Below, piece by piece: positions 42,543 through 53,036 of a stretch of DNA of 64,000 nt (positions within the stretch are counted from its first letter, which is position 1; each line of letters starts with the position of its first letter). This stretch comes from Filomicrobium sp. (lineage in GTDB: Bacteria; Pseudomonadota; Alphaproteobacteria; Rhizobiales; Hyphomicrobiaceae), in NCBI GenBank assembly GCA_017792465.1, contig CP051234.1:1676606-1740605 (forward strand), in the 5' to 3' direction. The translations under genes were made by a program, and so were the position numbers. Below the pieces are notes generated by a model. The model was not told the origin of the DNA. It worked only from the letters and a program-made list of their open reading frames with translations, and made no database searches.

Positions 42543-43914
42543 TCCCCAACAACTCAACGCCACCGCGATCAAATCGCGATGCAACTAACAATACTCAAAA
42601 CAACCACACAGTTTGCTCACCTAACAGTCCGAGCACGTCCCGTCCAGAGCTTCACAAAACGATAAACAATGTAGAAAGGCCGACGTCGGTCTGAGAACGG
42701 TGGCTTGTGATCGAGAGGTCAGCCTCCGCAACAGGACCGACATTCAATTTCAGTTTGAGTACTTTTCGCCTTCTACCCTGCCTGTTTGGACTTCATTGCG
42801 AAGTGACGGTCGGCTATTGGTCGCTAAGGGCGTTATGGCCTTCGACGGGCATAAAATTTCTCTCCTCCCCCACTCGCGGCGCTGGTGTGACAAGGAGAAC
42901 TCACTGTTCCTGATTGTTGGAACTCGACACAAGGCACAGTTGGCCTGTCGCTGTCTCAAGTTCAGTGCGTGGTACAGTCTGATGATAGTGGGGGAGACCA
43001 ATCGTAGAATTGAGCGAAGTCGGCTAATAAGGTTCGACCGAACCTGCCCAGCTTCAGTTGCAAGGCCTTACGTTGACCCTTTTGTATGGACTGGCTGCGG
43101 GCGCAAGTGAGTTTCGTGCGTGGAGCTCGGAAGTCGCTGAAATGTATCTGGACTGTTTGATCGGCTCGCAGGCTGTGACCATGATGGGGATAAGCTCGAG
43201 CCAATGTTCTCATTAGCGGAACGGCTGGCAAGCAGACAAACAGATCATCAGACTTTGCGGGCTTTTTTTTGATCCGTTCCATGCAATCATCTCATTCGCA
43301 AACTGGTATTGGCGACAACGGCCAGACAACTTCAGCAGTCTATTGCTTGGTGCCGAACGATCCACCCTTCCTAAAAATGCTCCAGGCTATTTATGGCTTG
43401 TTGGCAAGGGCCGCCGCAGGCCTGTTCAAGTGCAATCGCAAGGAGGTACCTTTGAGACATGCGTCGAGGCTCGAATTCTGCCAATTATGCGGACGCATGA
43501 GGACGAAGTACGTGGCTTGAACGAACAAAGCGCGCATATAGCGGTTTCAACGCATACGAGATGCGACCGAGGAAGGACTTAACCACCAGCACTGTACCGA
43601 CGTGAAACCAGCCCGAGCCACGCACCGAAATTACGTCCACGATCCGCTGCCGACGTCAAACGTACTGAACAGTTTGGACGTCAAGAGAAGATCGACGAAC
43701 TCGGCTTTGGTTCGGTCGTATAACAGCACGAACCTTGGTATCCTCTAGACGCCACGGAGCGGTTCCGACGGGTTGGCATTGGTGTAGGTCCCAGCGGTGA
43801 AAGCAAAACCGCCGGCGTTGAGCACAGTCCATCCAACGAACACGTCCTGCGTCTTTACTTCTGTCGACAAAACCTCTAGCGCAGTCGTAGGCAGTCGTTT
43901 GCAGGAGCACGGTC
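42543..43914. other. 1.4 kb stretch without a convincing gene
   Basis: Lies between divergently oriented hlyB and the GNAT gene. Short frames exist (for example plus 42700-43110 and 43269-43520) but none has a ribosome-binding site plus recognisable product. An eight-T run near 43264 could be part of a terminator, but no clear stem was read. It may hold decayed genes and the promoters of both flanking units. Confidence 0.45.
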
Positions 43915-44769
43915 ATGTTCTCGATTTTCGGCAAGGGTAAAAAGAACGCCGAACCAGATGCGCCTAATGTGCCGCCGGGCGACCAAGGGCGCGGCGTGCG
44001 GCCAATGACCAAAGCCGACATCCCCGCTGTGTTGGCAATCATCGAAGCTCATGATGAAGACGACGCCGAAGAAGCCCGCGATACGTTTAAGCGCTCGTTG
44101 ACCGACATGTTTGTGGCTTACGACGGTGAGCAGGTCGTCGGCGTAACCGGTTCGTTTCCCGATCCAGAGGCGGACCGGATAGCATGGCTCAGTTGGACCT
44201 ATGTCGACGAGCGCGCCCGCGGCGAAGGGCTTGGCCGTTACCTGATGCAGGGGCTGATCGAAATATTGCGTGGTTATGGGGTGCGCCGGCTTTTTATTTC
44301 GACCGGAGATTATCGCGAAGACGGCGAGGACATCTATGCGGCGGCCAAGGCTCTCTACGAGGCCATGGGGGCCAAGTGCGAGCTGGTGCAGGCTAAATAT
44401 TTCGGACCTGGAGAAGCGCGTCATATCTATACTTTAGAGATCACCGACGAGACAGCCGGCGAAGCAGAACCGGCCGGGGATCTGGTTTTCGAAGAGCTGT
44501 TCGAAGCCCCCGAAACGGATGACGGCGCGATCCTCACCTGGCGGGAATTTCTGCCTGATGACGCAGAGATCGACGCAGCCTCTCACCTAAGCAAACTGAT
44601 TGAAGAAGCTCGCGACAAAGGCGCGCGGTTCGTTTCAGCAGCGATCCCATCGGACCTCGCATCGGGAGCCGAAGACGGCCTGCGCGAATTTGGCTTTGAG
44701 TACTCCGGTTCATTGCAGAATTATTACAAGCCTGGCGTTCATCAACGGCATTGGATCAAGCACTTATGA
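43915..44769 (+). CDS. GNAT-family N-acetyltransferase
   Basis: 284 residues. After a 30-residue charged leader (MFSIFGKGKKNAEPDAPN), residues 28-170 form a GNAT domain: VRPMTKADIPAVLAIIEAHD, ITWLSWTYV-like strand (AWLSWTYVDE) and the acetyl-CoA loop RARGEGLGRYLMQG (Q/RxxGxG/A type). The remaining 110 residues are acidic and helix-rich, perhaps a degenerate second GNAT half. Substrate unknown. It is the first of three plus-strand genes near the right end of the island. Confidence 0.75.
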   Translation: MFSIFGKGKKNAEPDAPNVPPGDQGRGVRPMTKADIPAVLAIIEAHDEDDAEEARDTFKRSLTDMFVAYDGEQVVGVTGSFPDPEADRIAWLSWTYVDERARGEGLGRYLMQGLIEILRGYGVRRLFISTGDYREDGEDIYAAAKALYEAMGAKCELVQAKYFGPGEARHIYTLEITDETAGEAEPAGDLVFEELFEAPETDDGAILTWREFLPDDAEIDAASHLSKLIEEARDKGARFVSAAIPSDLASGAEDGLREFGFEYSGSLQNYYKPGVHQRHWIKHL

Positions 44770-44982
44770 CGAAAATCGATACTTCGGTGTTGCACCTTGA
44801 GAGTTGACAATGCGCGCGAGCAGTAACTATTCAGGCCGCGTCGTGAATGTGCGCTTTGGACGCCCGCGAGACGATCGACAGAAACCTTGATCGATGACAA
44901 CGAACGTCTCAGGCACGGGTTCGTATCGATTGATAATTTGATTTGATTGCATGGGCTTTGGCCCTTCCTTCTGGAGCAAAGA

Positions 44983-45555
44983 ATGCAAAAATACCTCGGC
45001 TATCTCGTTATCGCAGTGATCGCAGGATACTTCTTCCTCGGCGATATGTTTACGCCTGCGCGGGCCGACCTTGGAGCGGTTCTGGACAGGACAATCCTCG
45101 CTCTCACCCACTTTGAAAAACAAGTGCAGAAGCATCAGCTGACCAAGTTGGACGAGGCAGCCCTGAAACAACTTGAGCCATTGATGCAGAAAGCGATGAA
45201 TGCAAAACCGCCAGTCTACGAAAAGCCTGTTGGGGTTAAGTTGCTCAAGGACGCGTCGTTCCAAGGCTTCTCCGATGCCAATGGCAACAATGTCGAAGAT
45301 GCCGGTGACGCCAAGTTGTTCACGGTCGAGATCGACTTTGAAGGACGCCGCCTGATTGCGACAGGCGCCGGTGGCGCTTCTACGGGAACGCGCCTTGCCT
45401 CCGGTCTGCTTGGCGGCATGCTTCTGGGCTCCCTGATGAGCAATCAGCGCGCCGCTGGCGTCAAGCCCGGCGCGTTCGCCAATCGCAAGGTTCAGTCGCG
45501 CGCCTCCTATGCCCGTTCGCGGGCCCGTTCGGGCGGTCGTTTCGGCGGCAAATAA
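44983..45555 (+). CDS. Gly/Arg-rich membrane-anchored hypothetical protein
   Basis: 190 residues from ATG 44983 with GGAG upstream (a 12-residue longer frame starts at 44947). An N-terminal membrane anchor or signal (YLGYLVIAVIAGYFFLGDMF) is followed by a helical region, a calcium-loop-like DANGNNVEDAGD near residue 107, a Gly/Leu-rich hydrophobic stretch (GLLGGMLLGSLM) and a basic Ser/Arg/Gly tail. Family not recognised. It precedes the spermidine-synthase-like gene, with which it is probably co-transcribed. Confidence 0.6.
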   Translation: MQKYLGYLVIAVIAGYFFLGDMFTPARADLGAVLDRTILALTHFEKQVQKHQLTKLDEAALKQLEPLMQKAMNAKPPVYEKPVGVKLLKDASFQGFSDANGNNVEDAGDAKLFTVEIDFEGRRLIATGAGGASTGTRLASGLLGGMLLGSLMSNQRAAGVKPGAFANRKVQSRASYARSRARSGGRFGGK

Positions 45556-45751
45556 CAGTTGCGGCCAGCAGGCGGTCGCAGACCGTTGTCATAGCTTGCG
45601 TCCGCCGGGCTTGAACCTAGCCGCTCTCAGCCTTGCACGTGGTGGACCTAACGAGCATCAGTTGAACAGCGGTGGAGCGTTCGCGCTCGCCGCTGCTTTC
45701 ACATGTAGCCAAAGATATTGGCGCACCAACACGAATGGAATCTTGCAGGCC

Positions 45752-47350
45752 ATGACGGTTGCCGAGAACACGGACAAAGACACGATATCCGAGGATGGCA
45801 ATCGATATGTTGACTTGCCGCCGCGCCAAACGTTGGTTTTGCTCCTGTCGATTGCGGCCGTCGCGCTTTGCGGAATTGTGTACGAACTCATTATCGGGAC
45901 AATTTCCAGCTACTTGCTTGGCAATAGCGTTTATCAGTTTTCTCTGACAATCGGCTTCTTCATGTTTGCCATGGGAATTGGGTCGTATCTGAGCCAGTTC
46001 CTCATTGGGCAGCTCGTTCGAAACTTCGTCTATGTCGAGATTGCCCTTGCCGTCGTTGGTGGCATTTGCAGCCTGGTTTTGTTTTTCGTTTTTCCCATAG
46101 CGCCGGCGCTTTATTCGGCCGTTCAGTTCGGCTTCATTCTCGCCATCGGAACGCTGGTCGGCCTGGAGATACCGTTATTGACGCGCATCCTTGCACAGGC
46201 GAGCGGGACGAGAAAGTCGATCGCCAACGTCATGTCGCTCGATTACGTCGGCGCCTTGGTGGGATCTGTCGCGTTCCCACTATTTCTGTTGCCAAGCCTC
46301 GGACTCATGCGGGCGTCGTTTGCGATCGGATTGATCAATATCGCCGTCGCGCTCCTGAGCGCAATTTACTTGAAGGACTATATTGCCAACGCAAACCGTA
46401 TGATTGCGATGGTTTTGGCTGTGCTCGTTGGACTTGTCGGGCTGACACTTGCAGCAGACCGCCTGACGTCGATCGCGCAAGACCACCTCTACTTCGACAA
46501 GGTCATTTGGCACAAACAAACGCCCTATCAGAGCCTCGTTGTGACGCGCGACTACAAACGCCAGGATCTGCGCTTGTTTATCGATGGACATATCCAGTTC
46601 TCGGAAATGGATGAGCACCGCTATCATGAGGCGCTCGTGCATCCTGTCATGAGTGTCGCAGGCCCGGCACGACGCATACTCGTGCTTGGCGGCGGCGATG
46701 GCATGGCTGTCCGCGAGTTGCTGAAGCACCCGCAAATCGAGCGCATTGATCTGGTCGATATCGATCCTGAAATGACGCGGATTGGCAAGGAATTCCAGCC
46801 GATTGTCCGACTCAATCACCATAGCCTGCAGGACGAGCGCGTTCACATTTTCAACGAGGACGCATTTACGTTCATCACGCGCGACGGTCTGCCTTACGAC
46901 CGGATCATTATTGATTTTCCCGATCCGCATAACGAAGCGATCTCGAAACTCTATTCGGTTGAATTCTATGCCATGCTGAAAAAGCGGCTGAGCGACTCCG
47001 GTGCGCTTGTCACGCAAAGCTCCTCGCCGTTTTTTGCGCGCAAGACGTACTGGACGATTGCTGCCACTTTGGGCGACCGTTTCAAGGAGACGGTCAGCTA
47101 CCAGATCGCTATTCCAGCCTTCGGCCTCTGGGGCTTCCACATCTCAGGAAATACGTTGACAGGCGTGGGGAACGTCAAAGTTCCAACCCGTTTTCTGACG
47201 AACGAGACTTTCCAGGCAGCAACGGTTTTTGGCAAGGATATCCAGCAACCGAAGAAGAAGCTGCGGCCGAACTCGATATTCGCACCGAACTTGTACGATA
47301 CTTACCTGACCGACCTTCGCGGTGATGGCGGACTGTTCAAGGGCTTTTAA
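45752..47350 (+). CDS. Membrane-embedded spermidine-synthase-like protein
   Basis: 532 residues from ATG 45752 (the open frame reaches back to 45509 through the previous gene). The first 220 residues contain about seven membrane helices (LLLSIAAVALCGIVYELIIG, GFFMFAMGIGSYLSQFL and others). The C-terminal half is a spermidine-synthase domain: RLFIDGHIQFSEMDEHRYHEAL, ILVLGGGDGMAVRELLKH, IDLVDIDPEM and IIIDFPDPHNEAISKLYS. The aminopropyl-donor pocket residues look conserved, but the membrane-fused class often has unknown substrates. It is the last intact gene before the right att site. Confidence 0.85.
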   Translation: MTVAENTDKDTISEDGNRYVDLPPRQTLVLLLSIAAVALCGIVYELIIGTISSYLLGNSVYQFSLTIGFFMFAMGIGSYLSQFLIGQLVRNFVYVEIALAVVGGICSLVLFFVFPIAPALYSAVQFGFILAIGTLVGLEIPLLTRILAQASGTRKSIANVMSLDYVGALVGSVAFPLFLLPSLGLMRASFAIGLINIAVALLSAIYLKDYIANANRMIAMVLAVLVGLVGLTLAADRLTSIAQDHLYFDKVIWHKQTPYQSLVVTRDYKRQDLRLFIDGHIQFSEMDEHRYHEALVHPVMSVAGPARRILVLGGGDGMAVRELLKHPQIERIDLVDIDPEMTRIGKEFQPIVRLNHHSLQDERVHIFNEDAFTFITRDGLPYDRIIIDFPDPHNEAISKLYSVEFYAMLKKRLSDSGALVTQSSSPFFARKTYWTIAATLGDRFKETVSYQIAIPAFGLWGFHISGNTLTGVGNVKVPTRFLTNETFQAATVFGKDIQQPKKKLRPNSIFAPNLYDTYLTDLRGDGGLFKGF

Positions 47351-48127
47351 TCCAAACCTGCAAGTTTTTGCAGCCTCACGCATGTCAGCGAATTCTCTGT
47401 CACCCAGAGCCGTTAGCTTGCGCTCCAAATCACAGCAAGTGTCCGCAAGCGCCCCATCGCGTCAATCGGAAATTTGGCACTCTTAGTCTGCAGCTAAGTG
47501 TAGCGCGTCACGGTTCGCGGCTAGCGTTGCGATCGACTATTTTGGGCGGTCCAATCTTGAAGCTTTGCGATACTCGGGTTTTAAGAAGATGACCCTCGCA
47601 GACTTTCTGGGATGTCACACCTACAGCTTTCCAGGGGGGCGTCGGCTCAAGCGCCTTCAGCGCGAGATGGATAGTTGGAGGCAATGGACGAAGGGCTTCT
47701 GTCGCCAATGCGGATTACTAATCTGTAAGATTATTGCCCTGTGAGTGCTGGGCAGAACGTCGAGACATCGAGAGAATGGCCGGAACCTAAACCTAGAAAA
47801 AGTGCACCTAGCTTCTTACCGCGGGGATATTCCATAATGGCACGCTGCAAGCGAAAGGCGTGGATGCATTGGTCGATCTCCGCTGATTTAGCCACGACGA
47901 CCTTGGTTTTTCGGAGACGGGCTTGAATTTCAGTGCCGCAACTTCACTGTAGCGCGCATAAGCGGTCTGGCTATCGTCGCTCACCTGTAGACGGTCTCCA
48001 AGATCAAGGCATCGCGCGTAGTTGATCCCACCTTATCGCGGCAGCGACTGCATCAGTTGACGAAATTTTCTTTGCACACGAATTGCACGCGACGACGGCT
48101 AAGCTATTGAAGGCTCGCAGTAATCGC
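47351..48127. other. Gene-poor right end of the island
   Basis: About 780 bases between the spermidine-synthase-like gene and the att repeat. Only short frames occur, with no recognisable product. A small CTGCAA/TTGCAG stem sits at 47358-47373. A minus-strand stretch around 47880-48030 reads as ordinary coding-like sequence without start or stop and may be a decayed gene. Confidence 0.4.
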
Positions 48128-48175
48128 TCCAATCCATCATCGGCGCAACGGAGAATCTATGTGGTTGATATTGCA
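48128..48175. repeat. Right attachment site (copy of dusA 5' end)
   Basis: 48-bp direct repeat of 9982-10029 with one mismatch. On the minus strand it keeps the displaced start context: AGGAAG four bases before a TTG that replaces the dusA ATG. No dusA coding sequence follows, so this is the reconstructed att half-site. Confidence 0.88.
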
Positions 48176-48240
48176 ATTAACTTCCTGTGGGACGCAGTTG
48201 CTGAGTCCAGCCTGGGTGAAGCGCGCAAACGCTCAATGGC

Positions 48241-48409
48241 TTCTGTTCGCACGGCGACGCACCTCTACGCAACCGCGCTGTACACAAATTGCACACACCG
48301 ATGGCAGCTGTGACGGTCCTAAGCTCAACGTCATGAGCGCGTCCTTGTCCGACGCAAGGGCAACACCGCGTCCAGAACGTTTCGGCTCAAAACCGATGCT
48401 GAGGCGTCG
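48241..48409 (+). pseudogene. Truncated second dusA-type integrase (5' fragment)
   Basis: 48241-48300 matches the noncoding leader at 10086-10145 and 48301-48409 matches the first roughly 35 codons of the integrase at 10146. After ATG the fragment reads MAAVTVLSSTS and hits a TGA, and a one-base insertion shifts the following homologous stretch (the TTGTCCGACGCAAGGG region). Homology stops near 48409. It is the remnant of an earlier or tandem element at the same att site, not a copy of the current integrase, because it differs at many positions. Confidence 0.82.
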
Positions 48410-48487
48410 GTTTGCGAAGATGCAAAATCATGTTGGCAACAGCAGGCATCATACCGATAAGGACGAGTCTTACTTATTGGCTGAGGG

Positions 48488-51400
48488 TTATTCGGCTGGT
48501 TTTGTTTCGGGCTGATGGTCGACTGTGCGTTTTGCTCCGACCCATTCCCGCGCACTTTGGAACAATACGTAGAGCGATGGAATCATCGCAACGCCGAGGA
48601 TCGTTGCCGCGAGCATCCCGCCGAACACCGTCATGCCGACAGAGATCCGGCTCGCCGCTCCGGCCCCCGATGCGACGACAAGCGGCAAGACGCCGAGAAT
48701 GAATGACAAGGCCGTCATCATGACCGCGCGGAAACGGAGCGTCGCGGCTTTCTCGGCTGCCTCCAGAATGGGCGTGCCCTGCTCTCTTAGTTCTTTTGAA
48801 AACTCGACGATGAGGATCGCGTTTTTGGCCGCGAGGCCGATGAGCAGGACAAGTCCGACTTGAGCGTAGGCATTCAATGGAATTCCCGTTGCCTGAAGGG
48901 CAACAACGGCCCCTAAGACGGCAAAGATCACCGACAGCATGACCGGCAGCGGGATCGTCCAGCTCTCGTATTGCGCGACCAGGAAAAGGTAAGCGAAGAG
49001 GATCGACAAAACGAAGACGAACGACCCGGCTTCCTGCGCCTTGATTTCTTCCAGCGACATGCCGGTCCACTCGCTGGCAAAACCGGCTGGCAATGTCTTT
49101 GCCGAGATCTCGTTCATTGCTGCGATCGCCTGGCCGGAACTGTATCCAGGCGCCGGCTGGCCGTTGACGGTTGCCGAACGGAACATGTTGTAGCGCTCGA
49201 TGCTTTCGGGCCCGAGGACGGGCTTTACCGTCACGAGCGCGCGCAACGGCACCATTTGGCCGCCTGAGCTGCGCACAAAGAGTTTGCCGATATCTTCTGG
49301 ATCGGAGCGTCGGTCGGCTTCGGCTTGAACGTAGACACGGTAAACCCGGCCGAACTTGTTGAAGTCATTGATATAGTACGATCCGAAATTCGCATTCAAA
49401 ACGGTGAAGATTTCAGAAATCGCGACGCCCTTGGTTTTTGCCAGATCGCGGTTCACATCGATCAGGAACTGCGGGGAATTCGCGCGATAGGTGGTGAAGA
49501 CCCGCTCCATTTCCGGGCGGCCGTTGGCGGCGATGATCAACCCGCCGAGCGCAGACTGAAGGGCTTGCGGGGGACGGCCCTCGGTATCTTGCAAAATGTA
49601 CTCAAAGCCGCCTGTCGTACCCAGACCTGGAATCGGCGGCGGGTTGAACGGAATAATCGTAGCCGACGGCATGGCGACGAGCTTGGGTGCGATTTGCGAG
49701 AGGATGCCGCGAATTGAAAGCTCTGATGTCGTTCGCTCGTCCCAAGGGTCGAGGACTGCAATCACGAAAGCCCCGTTCGAGACGACGGCACCTTGCAGCA
49801 TAGAGTAGCCGCCCACAGAGATGACGTTGGCCACGCCCGGCGTCGATGAAATGATTTGTTCGACCTCTGCAAGAACGGCTGAGGTCCGCGATAGCGCGGC
49901 GCCATCCGGCAGTCGCACATCAACGAAGAACGCACCGCGATCCTCAGGAGGCACGAAGCCGGTCGGAGTGAGCGTAAACAACCAGCCGGCCAAGACCGCG
50001 ACGCCAACGAGAAAGATTGCGCAAACCGCGACGATGCGCACAAGGCGGCGGACAAGGCGCGCATAAACCGACCGGGTCGCATCGATGCCGCGTTCAAACC
50101 ACGCGAGCGGCCCGCTTGTGGCTGGCTTGGGTGGGCGCAACAGGCTGGCGCACAGCGCGGGGCTTAGCGTCAATGCATTGACCGAAGACAGCGCCACGGC
50201 AACGGAGATCGTCGCTGCGAACTGCTCGAAAAGCCGCCCGGTCAGCCCCGGGGTGAAAGCAACCGGTATGAAGACCGCCAGCAGCACGAGCGTGGTCGCG
50301 ATGACCGGTGCGGTGACTTCTTCCATGGCCTTGCGCGTGGCATCGCGCGGCGACAAGCCGTTCGACATATGCCGTTGCACGTTCTCGACGACGACGATGG
50401 CATCGTCGACCACAACGCCGATGGCGAGGATGAGCCCGAACAGCGACACGGTGTTGATCGTGAAGCCCATCGCCAGGAGAGCTGCGAACGTGCCGATCAA
50501 AGAGACGGGAATGGCAATCGCCGGGATCAGGGTTGAGCGCCAGTCCTGCAAGAACACGTAGACCACAAGCACGACGAGAACGAGGGCCTGCATCAGCGTG
50601 ATCAAGACCTCACGCATGGACGTTTCCACGTAGACGGTCGTGTCGTAGGTGACCTTGGCCTCGATATCGGACGGGAAGCGTTGGGCAAGGCGGGCTAATT
50701 CGGCCTTGATCGCCTTGGCAACATCGAGAGCGTTCGCATCGGGCAATTGATAGACGGCGAGCAATGCCGCCGGTTTCGAATTCAGCTGGCCGAACCAGCC
50801 ATAGGTTTCAGCGCCCAGCTCAACACGGGCCACATCGCCGACCCGCACGACGGAGCCGTCAGTGTTGGCGACCAAGACGATGTTGTTGAATTGGGCAACG
50901 TCATCGAGCCGCCCCTCCGCCCGGAGCGTATATTGAAATTGCTGACCGGTTGGCGCCGGCTGGGCACCGATGCTGCCTGGGGAAACCTGGATGTTTTGTT
51001 CCCGGATGGCGGAAATCACATCGCTTGCCGTCAATCCCAGGCTCGTCAGCCGGTCGGGGTTGAGCCAGATGCGCATGCTGTAGTCGCGTCCGCCGAGGAT
51101 ATCGACACTCGCAACCCCGCTGACACGGGCCAGCGCATCCCGGATGTTGATCGCGGTGTAGTTGCTCAAAAACAGGTTGTCGTAGGTGCCGTTGGGCGAA
51201 AACACGGAGGCGACAAGCAACATGCTCGTCGACTGCTTCTTGGTCGTCACGCCTTGTCGCGTCACTTCTTCGGGAAGCTTCGGGGTCGCCTGGGCCACGC
51301 GGTTTTGCACGTTGACTTGCGCGGTGTCGCCGTCGGTGCCGATCTGGAAGGTCACGGTGAGGGAATAGGACCCGTCATTGGCGCTTTTGGAAGACATGTA

Positions 51401-51631
51401 GGTCATGCCTTCGACGCCGTTGACCTCAGCCTCAATCACGGCCGCGACGGTCTTTTCGACCACCTCTGCGTTTGCGCCGGGATACTTGGCAGAAACCTTG
51501 ACCTGCGGTGGTGTCAGTTCCGGGAACTCGGCGACTGGGAGTGCTGCAATGGCGAGCAGACCTGCAAACGTCGTGACGATGGCAATGACAAACGCAAACT
51601 TCGGGCGGTCGATAAAAAAGGCGCTCAGCAT
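48488..51631 (-). CDS. RND efflux transporter (AcrB/HAE1 family)
   Basis: 1047-residue inner-membrane proton antiporter, normal length for the family. The N-terminus [19 protein letters not shown] and the proton-relay motif [18 protein letters not shown] (paired Asp) are present, and two large periplasmic loops follow membrane helices 1 and 7. The C-terminal helices include [13 protein letters not shown]. It exports hydrophobic drugs, solvents or metabolites through the adaptor encoded 27 bases upstream and an outer-membrane channel not in the window. Confidence 0.95.
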   Translation of the reverse strand: MLSAFFIDRPKFAFVIAIVTTFAGLLAIAALPVAEFPELTPPQVKVSAKYPGANAEVVEKTVAAVIEAEVNGVEGMTYMSSKSANDGSYSLTVTFQIGTDGDTAQVNVQNRVAQATPKLPEEVTRQGVTTKKQSTSMLLVASVFSPNGTYDNLFLSNYTAINIRDALARVSGVASVDILGGRDYSMRIWLNPDRLTSLGLTASDVISAIREQNIQVSPGSIGAQPAPTGQQFQYTLRAEGRLDDVAQFNNIVLVANTDGSVVRVGDVARVELGAETYGWFGQLNSKPAALLAVYQLPDANALDVAKAIKAELARLAQRFPSDIEAKVTYDTTVYVETSMREVLITLMQALVLVVLVVYVFLQDWRSTLIPAIAIPVSLIGTFAALLAMGFTINTVSLFGLILAIGVVVDDAIVVVENVQRHMSNGLSPRDATRKAMEEVTAPVIATTLVLLAVFIPVAFTPGLTGRLFEQFAATISVAVALSSVNALTLSPALCASLLRPPKPATSGPLAWFERGIDATRSVYARLVRRLVRIVAVCAIFLVGVAVLAGWLFTLTPTGFVPPEDRGAFFVDVRLPDGAALSRTSAVLAEVEQIISSTPGVANVISVGGYSMLQGAVVSNGAFVIAVLDPWDERTTSELSIRGILSQIAPKLVAMPSATIIPFNPPPIPGLGTTGGFEYILQDTEGRPPQALQSALGGLIIAANGRPEMERVFTTYRANSPQFLIDVNRDLAKTKGVAISEIFTVLNANFGSYYINDFNKFGRVYRVYVQAEADRRSDPEDIGKLFVRSSGGQMVPLRALVTVKPVLGPESIERYNMFRSATVNGQPAPGYSSGQAIAAMNEISAKTLPAGFASEWTGMSLEEIKAQEAGSFVFVLSILFAYLFLVAQYESWTIPLPVMLSVIFAVLGAVVALQATGIPLNAYAQVGLVLLIGLAAKNAILIVEFSKELREQGTPILEAAEKAATLRFRAVMMTALSFILGVLPLVVASGAGAASRISVGMTVFGGMLAATILGVAMIPSLYVLFQSAREWVGAKRTVDHQPETKPAE

Positions 51632-51658
51632 GTTGGCTCCGCCGCTATCAGGATCGGC

Positions 51659-52801
51659 TTAATTTTCAGCTGGTTTGGCTTCAGATGTTTGACGAGGATC
51701 GATCGGGGTCGGATTGAGCTCGGCACCGGGGCGCACCTTCTGGATGCCGTCCACGACGATGCTCTCACCGGCCTCAAGACCTTCCAAGGCGACGATGTCG
51801 ACACCAACACGCTGGCCGGTCTTGATCGGCCGCATCTCGGCGCGGCTGTCTTTGTCGACCACGACCACGAAGGGGCCGGTCTGATTTTCCTGGACTGCGG
51901 CCTGAGGCACGACGATATGAGAGACCGGCACTCTGCTGGTCAAAACCACATTGACGAATTGACCGGGCAGCAACAGGCGGTCGGGGTTGGGGAATTTCAC
52001 GCGTATTCCAAGCGTTCCTGTTGCCGGATCCACTTCGTTGTCGATGAGCTCAAACTCGCCTATATGCTTGTAGAGTTCACCGTTCGCCAGCTTGATCCGC
52101 GGCGTCAGTCTTGGCGTATCCTGATCGCGGTTGTTCTGAACGTACCTGAGGTATTCGCGTTCGCCGATTGAGAAGACGACGTTGATCGGATCAAGTTGCA
52201 CGACCGTCGCGAGGACACCCGTATCGGGTCCGATGAGGTTGCCGACATCCGCGTTGGCCCGGCTTGCCCGCCCTGCTATCGGCGATGAGATCTGGGTGTA
52301 GCCGAGATCCAGCTCGGCCGTCTTGAGAGAGGCGAGGGAAGCGGCCAATTCCGCGCGCGACTTCAAGTCACTTGCCTTGGCTTGATCGAACCGTGCGACG
52401 CTTGCCGCATCACGCTTCACCAATTCCTGATACCGGGCCAAGCTGTTTGCGGCCTCTTCGACGGCGGCCTCCGCCTTGGCGACATTGGCCTTGGCGCTGT
52501 CGCGTTTGGCTTCAAATTCGGCCGGATCGATCTTGAACATCAATGCGCCGACATCAACATCGCCCCCTTCGGTGAATGGGCGCTCGACGAGGACGCCCTT
52601 CACGCGGGCGCGAATATCAACGCGCTGCGAAGCTTCACTACGGCCGACGTAATCAAACACCGCTGAAACGTCGCTTGGTTTCACCGTTAGCGTGCTGACG
52701 CTGGGTAAGGCTGGAGCATTCTTCTGGGCTGGCGGCGCACCATCGCACGCCGTCAGAAGCAGCAGGGCAGCGAGGCCGCCGAAATGCGCGAAAATCCTCA
52801 T
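51659..52801 (-). CDS. RND periplasmic adaptor (AcrA-like lipoprotein)
   Basis: 380 residues from ATG 52801, with GGAGCG upstream. The frame stays open back to 53212, but the signal MRIFAHFGGLAALLLLTAC with lipobox LTAC marks the true start. Adaptor domains: lipoyl-like (VDIRARVKGVLVERPFTEGGDVDVG), alpha-helical hairpin (KANVAKAEAAVEEAANSLARYQELV), beta-barrel (TQISSPIAGRASRANADVGNLI) and membrane-proximal end (VPQAAVQENQTGPFVVVVD). It is co-transcribed with the RND pump. Its start faces gltS divergently. Confidence 0.93.
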   Translation of the reverse strand: MRIFAHFGGLAALLLLTACDGAPPAQKNAPALPSVSTLTVKPSDVSAVFDYVGRSEASQRVDIRARVKGVLVERPFTEGGDVDVGALMFKIDPAEFEAKRDSAKANVAKAEAAVEEAANSLARYQELVKRDAASVARFDQAKASDLKSRAELAASLASLKTAELDLGYTQISSPIAGRASRANADVGNLIGPDTGVLATVVQLDPINVVFSIGEREYLRYVQNNRDQDTPRLTPRIKLANGELYKHIGEFELIDNEVDPATGTLGIRVKFPNPDRLLLPGQFVNVVLTSRVPVSHIVVPQAAVQENQTGPFVVVVDKDSRAEMRPIKTGQRVGVDIVALEGLEAGESIVVDGIQKVRPGAELNPTPIDPRQTSEAKPAEN

Positions 52802-53036
52802 CGAAGACGCTCCGTCCAAACTGGCAAAGCCGGGGTCCGGCATCTTCACCCCGGCAGGCGGTTTTGTCACCTCCGAAACCTCGCCGCAATTGCGAAGAGA
52901 CCGCTTGCAGTTAACGAAAAACAGATTTCGTCGCGCCGTCGCTGCCGTTTCGAATGCCAGCGGTAGTGACCGGACGGCTTGTTGTGTTAGCTTAGCAATG
53001 ACGGTGAGCGGCGGGCCAAAACTGAAGAGTTTGAGT

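Larger units (their letters stand above)
9982..48175. mobile_element. Genomic island integrated at the 5' end of dusA (about 38 kb)
   Basis: Bounded by 48-bp direct repeats (9982-10029 and 48128-48175, one mismatch) that copy the start of dusA, with a tyrosine recombinase directly inside the left end. dusA is a documented integration target for a distinct integrase family. Cargo includes an AlpA-like regulator, resolvase, ParA module, caspase-like protein, a Gabija-like defence locus and an RTX toxin locus. No relaxase, coupling protein or type IV secretion gene is visible, so the element is integrative and possibly mobilisable rather than self-transmissible. A truncated integrase copy just outside the right end implies an earlier element at the same site. 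Confidence 0.85.

Noticed and set aside
42700-43110. Possible 136-residue plus-strand gene
   Set aside because: No ribosome-binding site, no recognisable product, irregular composition.
10030-48175. Self-transmissible ICE
   Set aside because: No relaxase, coupling protein or type IV secretion genes were found among the readable proteins.
50747-52171. 474-codon plus-strand frame opposite the RND genes
   Set aside because: Shadow of high-GC coding sequence on the other strand; crosses two real genes.
52692-53036. N-terminal extension of gltS
   Set aside because: It would overlap the divergent adaptor gene; ATG 53037 gives the standard GltS length.
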